From Campylobacter vulpis (GTDB lineage: Bacteria; Campylobacterota; Campylobacteria; Campylobacterales; Campylobacteraceae), in contig NZ_CP041617.1 of assembly GCF_014217995.1 (NCBI RefSeq), positions 310,001-374,000 on the forward strand: a stretch of DNA of 64,000 nt. Reading direction: 5' to 3'. The position numbers were made by a program, and so were the translations under genes. The notes beneath the pieces are model-generated. The model was not told where the DNA came from, did no database searches, and saw only the letters and a list, made by a program, of their open reading frames with translations. The stretch's first letter is position 1. Every line of letters starts with the position of its first letter. Below, in pieces: positions 63,357-64,000 of this stretch.

Positions 63357-64000
63357 ATGTGTTGCCTATAAACGAAGTTTTACAGGGCGATTGCTTAGAA
63401 TTATTGGCAAAGATTCCAAGCGGAAGTATAGATTGTGTGTTTGCTGACCCTCCTTTTAATTTAAAGAAAAAATACAACTCTCATAAAGATAAGCTTTTGG
63501 AAACTGAGTATTTAGAGTGGTGTCAGGCTTGGATAAGTGAATGTGTGCGTGTGCTAAAAGATGATGGCTTTATATTTTTACACAATATCCCAAAATGGCT
63601 TACTTTTTATGCAGGATTTCTTAATGAAATAGCTATTTTTCGGCATTGGATAAGCTGGGAAGCAATGACTGCTCCTATGGGTAAAACTTTGCAACCTGCT
63701 CATTATGGAATCTTATTTTACTCTAAAGGGGAAGCAAAAAATCGCTTTAAGGAAGTTCGTTATCCACACAAAAGGGATAGGCGGGGCGTTTTATTTAAGG
63801 ATTATGGGGGTAAGAAAAATATTTTACACCCATTTGGTCCCCTCTGCTCTGATGTGTGGAGTGATATTCATAGAATCCGCCACACCAAAAATAGAGATAA
63901 TCACCCCTGTCAATTACCCCTACATTTGCTAGAGCGCATTATTTTAATGAGTAGTGAAAAGGGGGATATTATCCTAGACCCATTTTTAGGCACAGGCACA
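63353..64000 (+). CDS. DNA methyltransferase (beta-class, N6-adenine or N4-cytosine), 3' end outside
   Basis: 216 codons are visible without a stop and the gene runs off the window. Motif order is IV first ('VFADPPFNLKKKY', around residue 31) and later motif I ('ILDPFLGTGT', at the end), as in beta-class methyltransferases of the D12/N4 type. The body contains 'HPCQLPLHLLERIILMSS', the usual motif X before I. Starts ATGAATGTG, its ATG overlapping the endonuclease stop. Presumably protects the host DNA against the preceding endonuclease; the specificity cannot be read from this part. Confidence 0.93.
   Translation, partial: MNVLPINEVLQGDCLELLAKIPSGSIDCVFADPPFNLKKKYNSHKDKLLETEYLEWCQAWISECVRVLKDDGFIFLHNIPKWLTFYAGFLNEIAIFRHWISWEAMTAPMGKTLQPAHYGILFYSKGEAKNRFKEVRYPHKRDRRGVLFKDYGGKKNILHPFGPLCSDVWSDIHRIRHTKNRDNHPCQLPLHLLERIILMSSEKGDIILDPFLGTGT

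Noticed and set aside
63705-63932. A 75-residue frame inside the methyltransferase
   Set aside because: Different frame from the motif-bearing methyltransferase, which is open from 63353 to the window end.

Overview
The window is chromosomal DNA of a low-GC epsilonproteobacterium, almost certainly a thermotolerant Campylobacter and not C. jejuni itself. Reasons: blocks of genes in the order known from C. jejuni (amino-acid ABC genes / tuf-rpmG-secE-nusG-rplKAJL-rpoB-rpoC / rpsL-rpsG-fusA; glmS to the MFS gene next to rdgB; tupABC; HIT-yceI; uvrC-guaA), the futalosine menaquinone pathway, flagellar Maf/PseI proteins, poly-G phase-variable tracts, and rpoB and rpoC as separate overlapping genes (in Helicobacter they are fused). 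C. upsaliensis or C. helveticus would fit, but this is an inference.

Layout. 1-1160: 3' part of an AsmA-like protein. 1170-1763: seven tRNA genes on the minus strand, including a tandem repeat of Asp-Val-Lys and an odd Glu-like tRNA. 1879-3572: folD-lepB. 3722-5811: polar amino-acid ABC transporter without a binding protein. 5828-6596: glycosyltransferase broken at a G14 tract (phase OFF). 6664-24196: translation/transcription superoperon (four tRNAs, tuf, rpmG, tRNA-Trp, secE, nusG, rplKAJL, rpoBC, then a 760-bp gap with a regulator relic, then rpsL, rpsG, fusA). 24210-31465: DUF1090 protein, tRNA-Arg, fumC, glmS, a GlnD-like protein and the menaquinone radical-SAM enzyme. 31523-34810: subtilisin-type autotransporter. 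34857-36659: purine permease plus phosphoribosyltransferase. 36669-40371: MlaA-MlaC-MMPL lipid-transport operon. 40411-47038: rdgB, MFS exporter, acs and the divergent tungstate transporter tupA / tupBC. 47052-50595: DMT permease, SprA-like protein, HIT protein, YceI protein and a membrane protein with a decayed GGDEF domain. 50675-57282: flagellar glycosylation cluster pseI-maf-maf-maf, the middle maf being phase-variable (G16). 57292-60831: membrane protein, uvrC, DUF protein and small lipoprotein. 60835-64000: guaA followed by a type II restriction endonuclease and a beta-class DNA methyltransferase that runs off the window.

Most striking points: (1) guaA is visibly GC-richer than its neighbours and reads like a Helicobacter GuaA, and it is directly coupled to a restriction-modification pair, suggesting a transferred segment; (2) RpsL carries Arg at position 88 (K88R), a classical streptomycin-resistance substitution; (3) two genes acting on surface glycans/flagella (a GT25-type transferase and a Maf protein) are both caught out of frame at long G tracts; (4) a perfect 30-bp palindrome lies between the divergent tup promoters; (5) the tRNA-Glu-like gene in the Asp/Val/Lys cluster has a damaged anticodon arm. 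All family assignments are from reading the translations; no database search was run.
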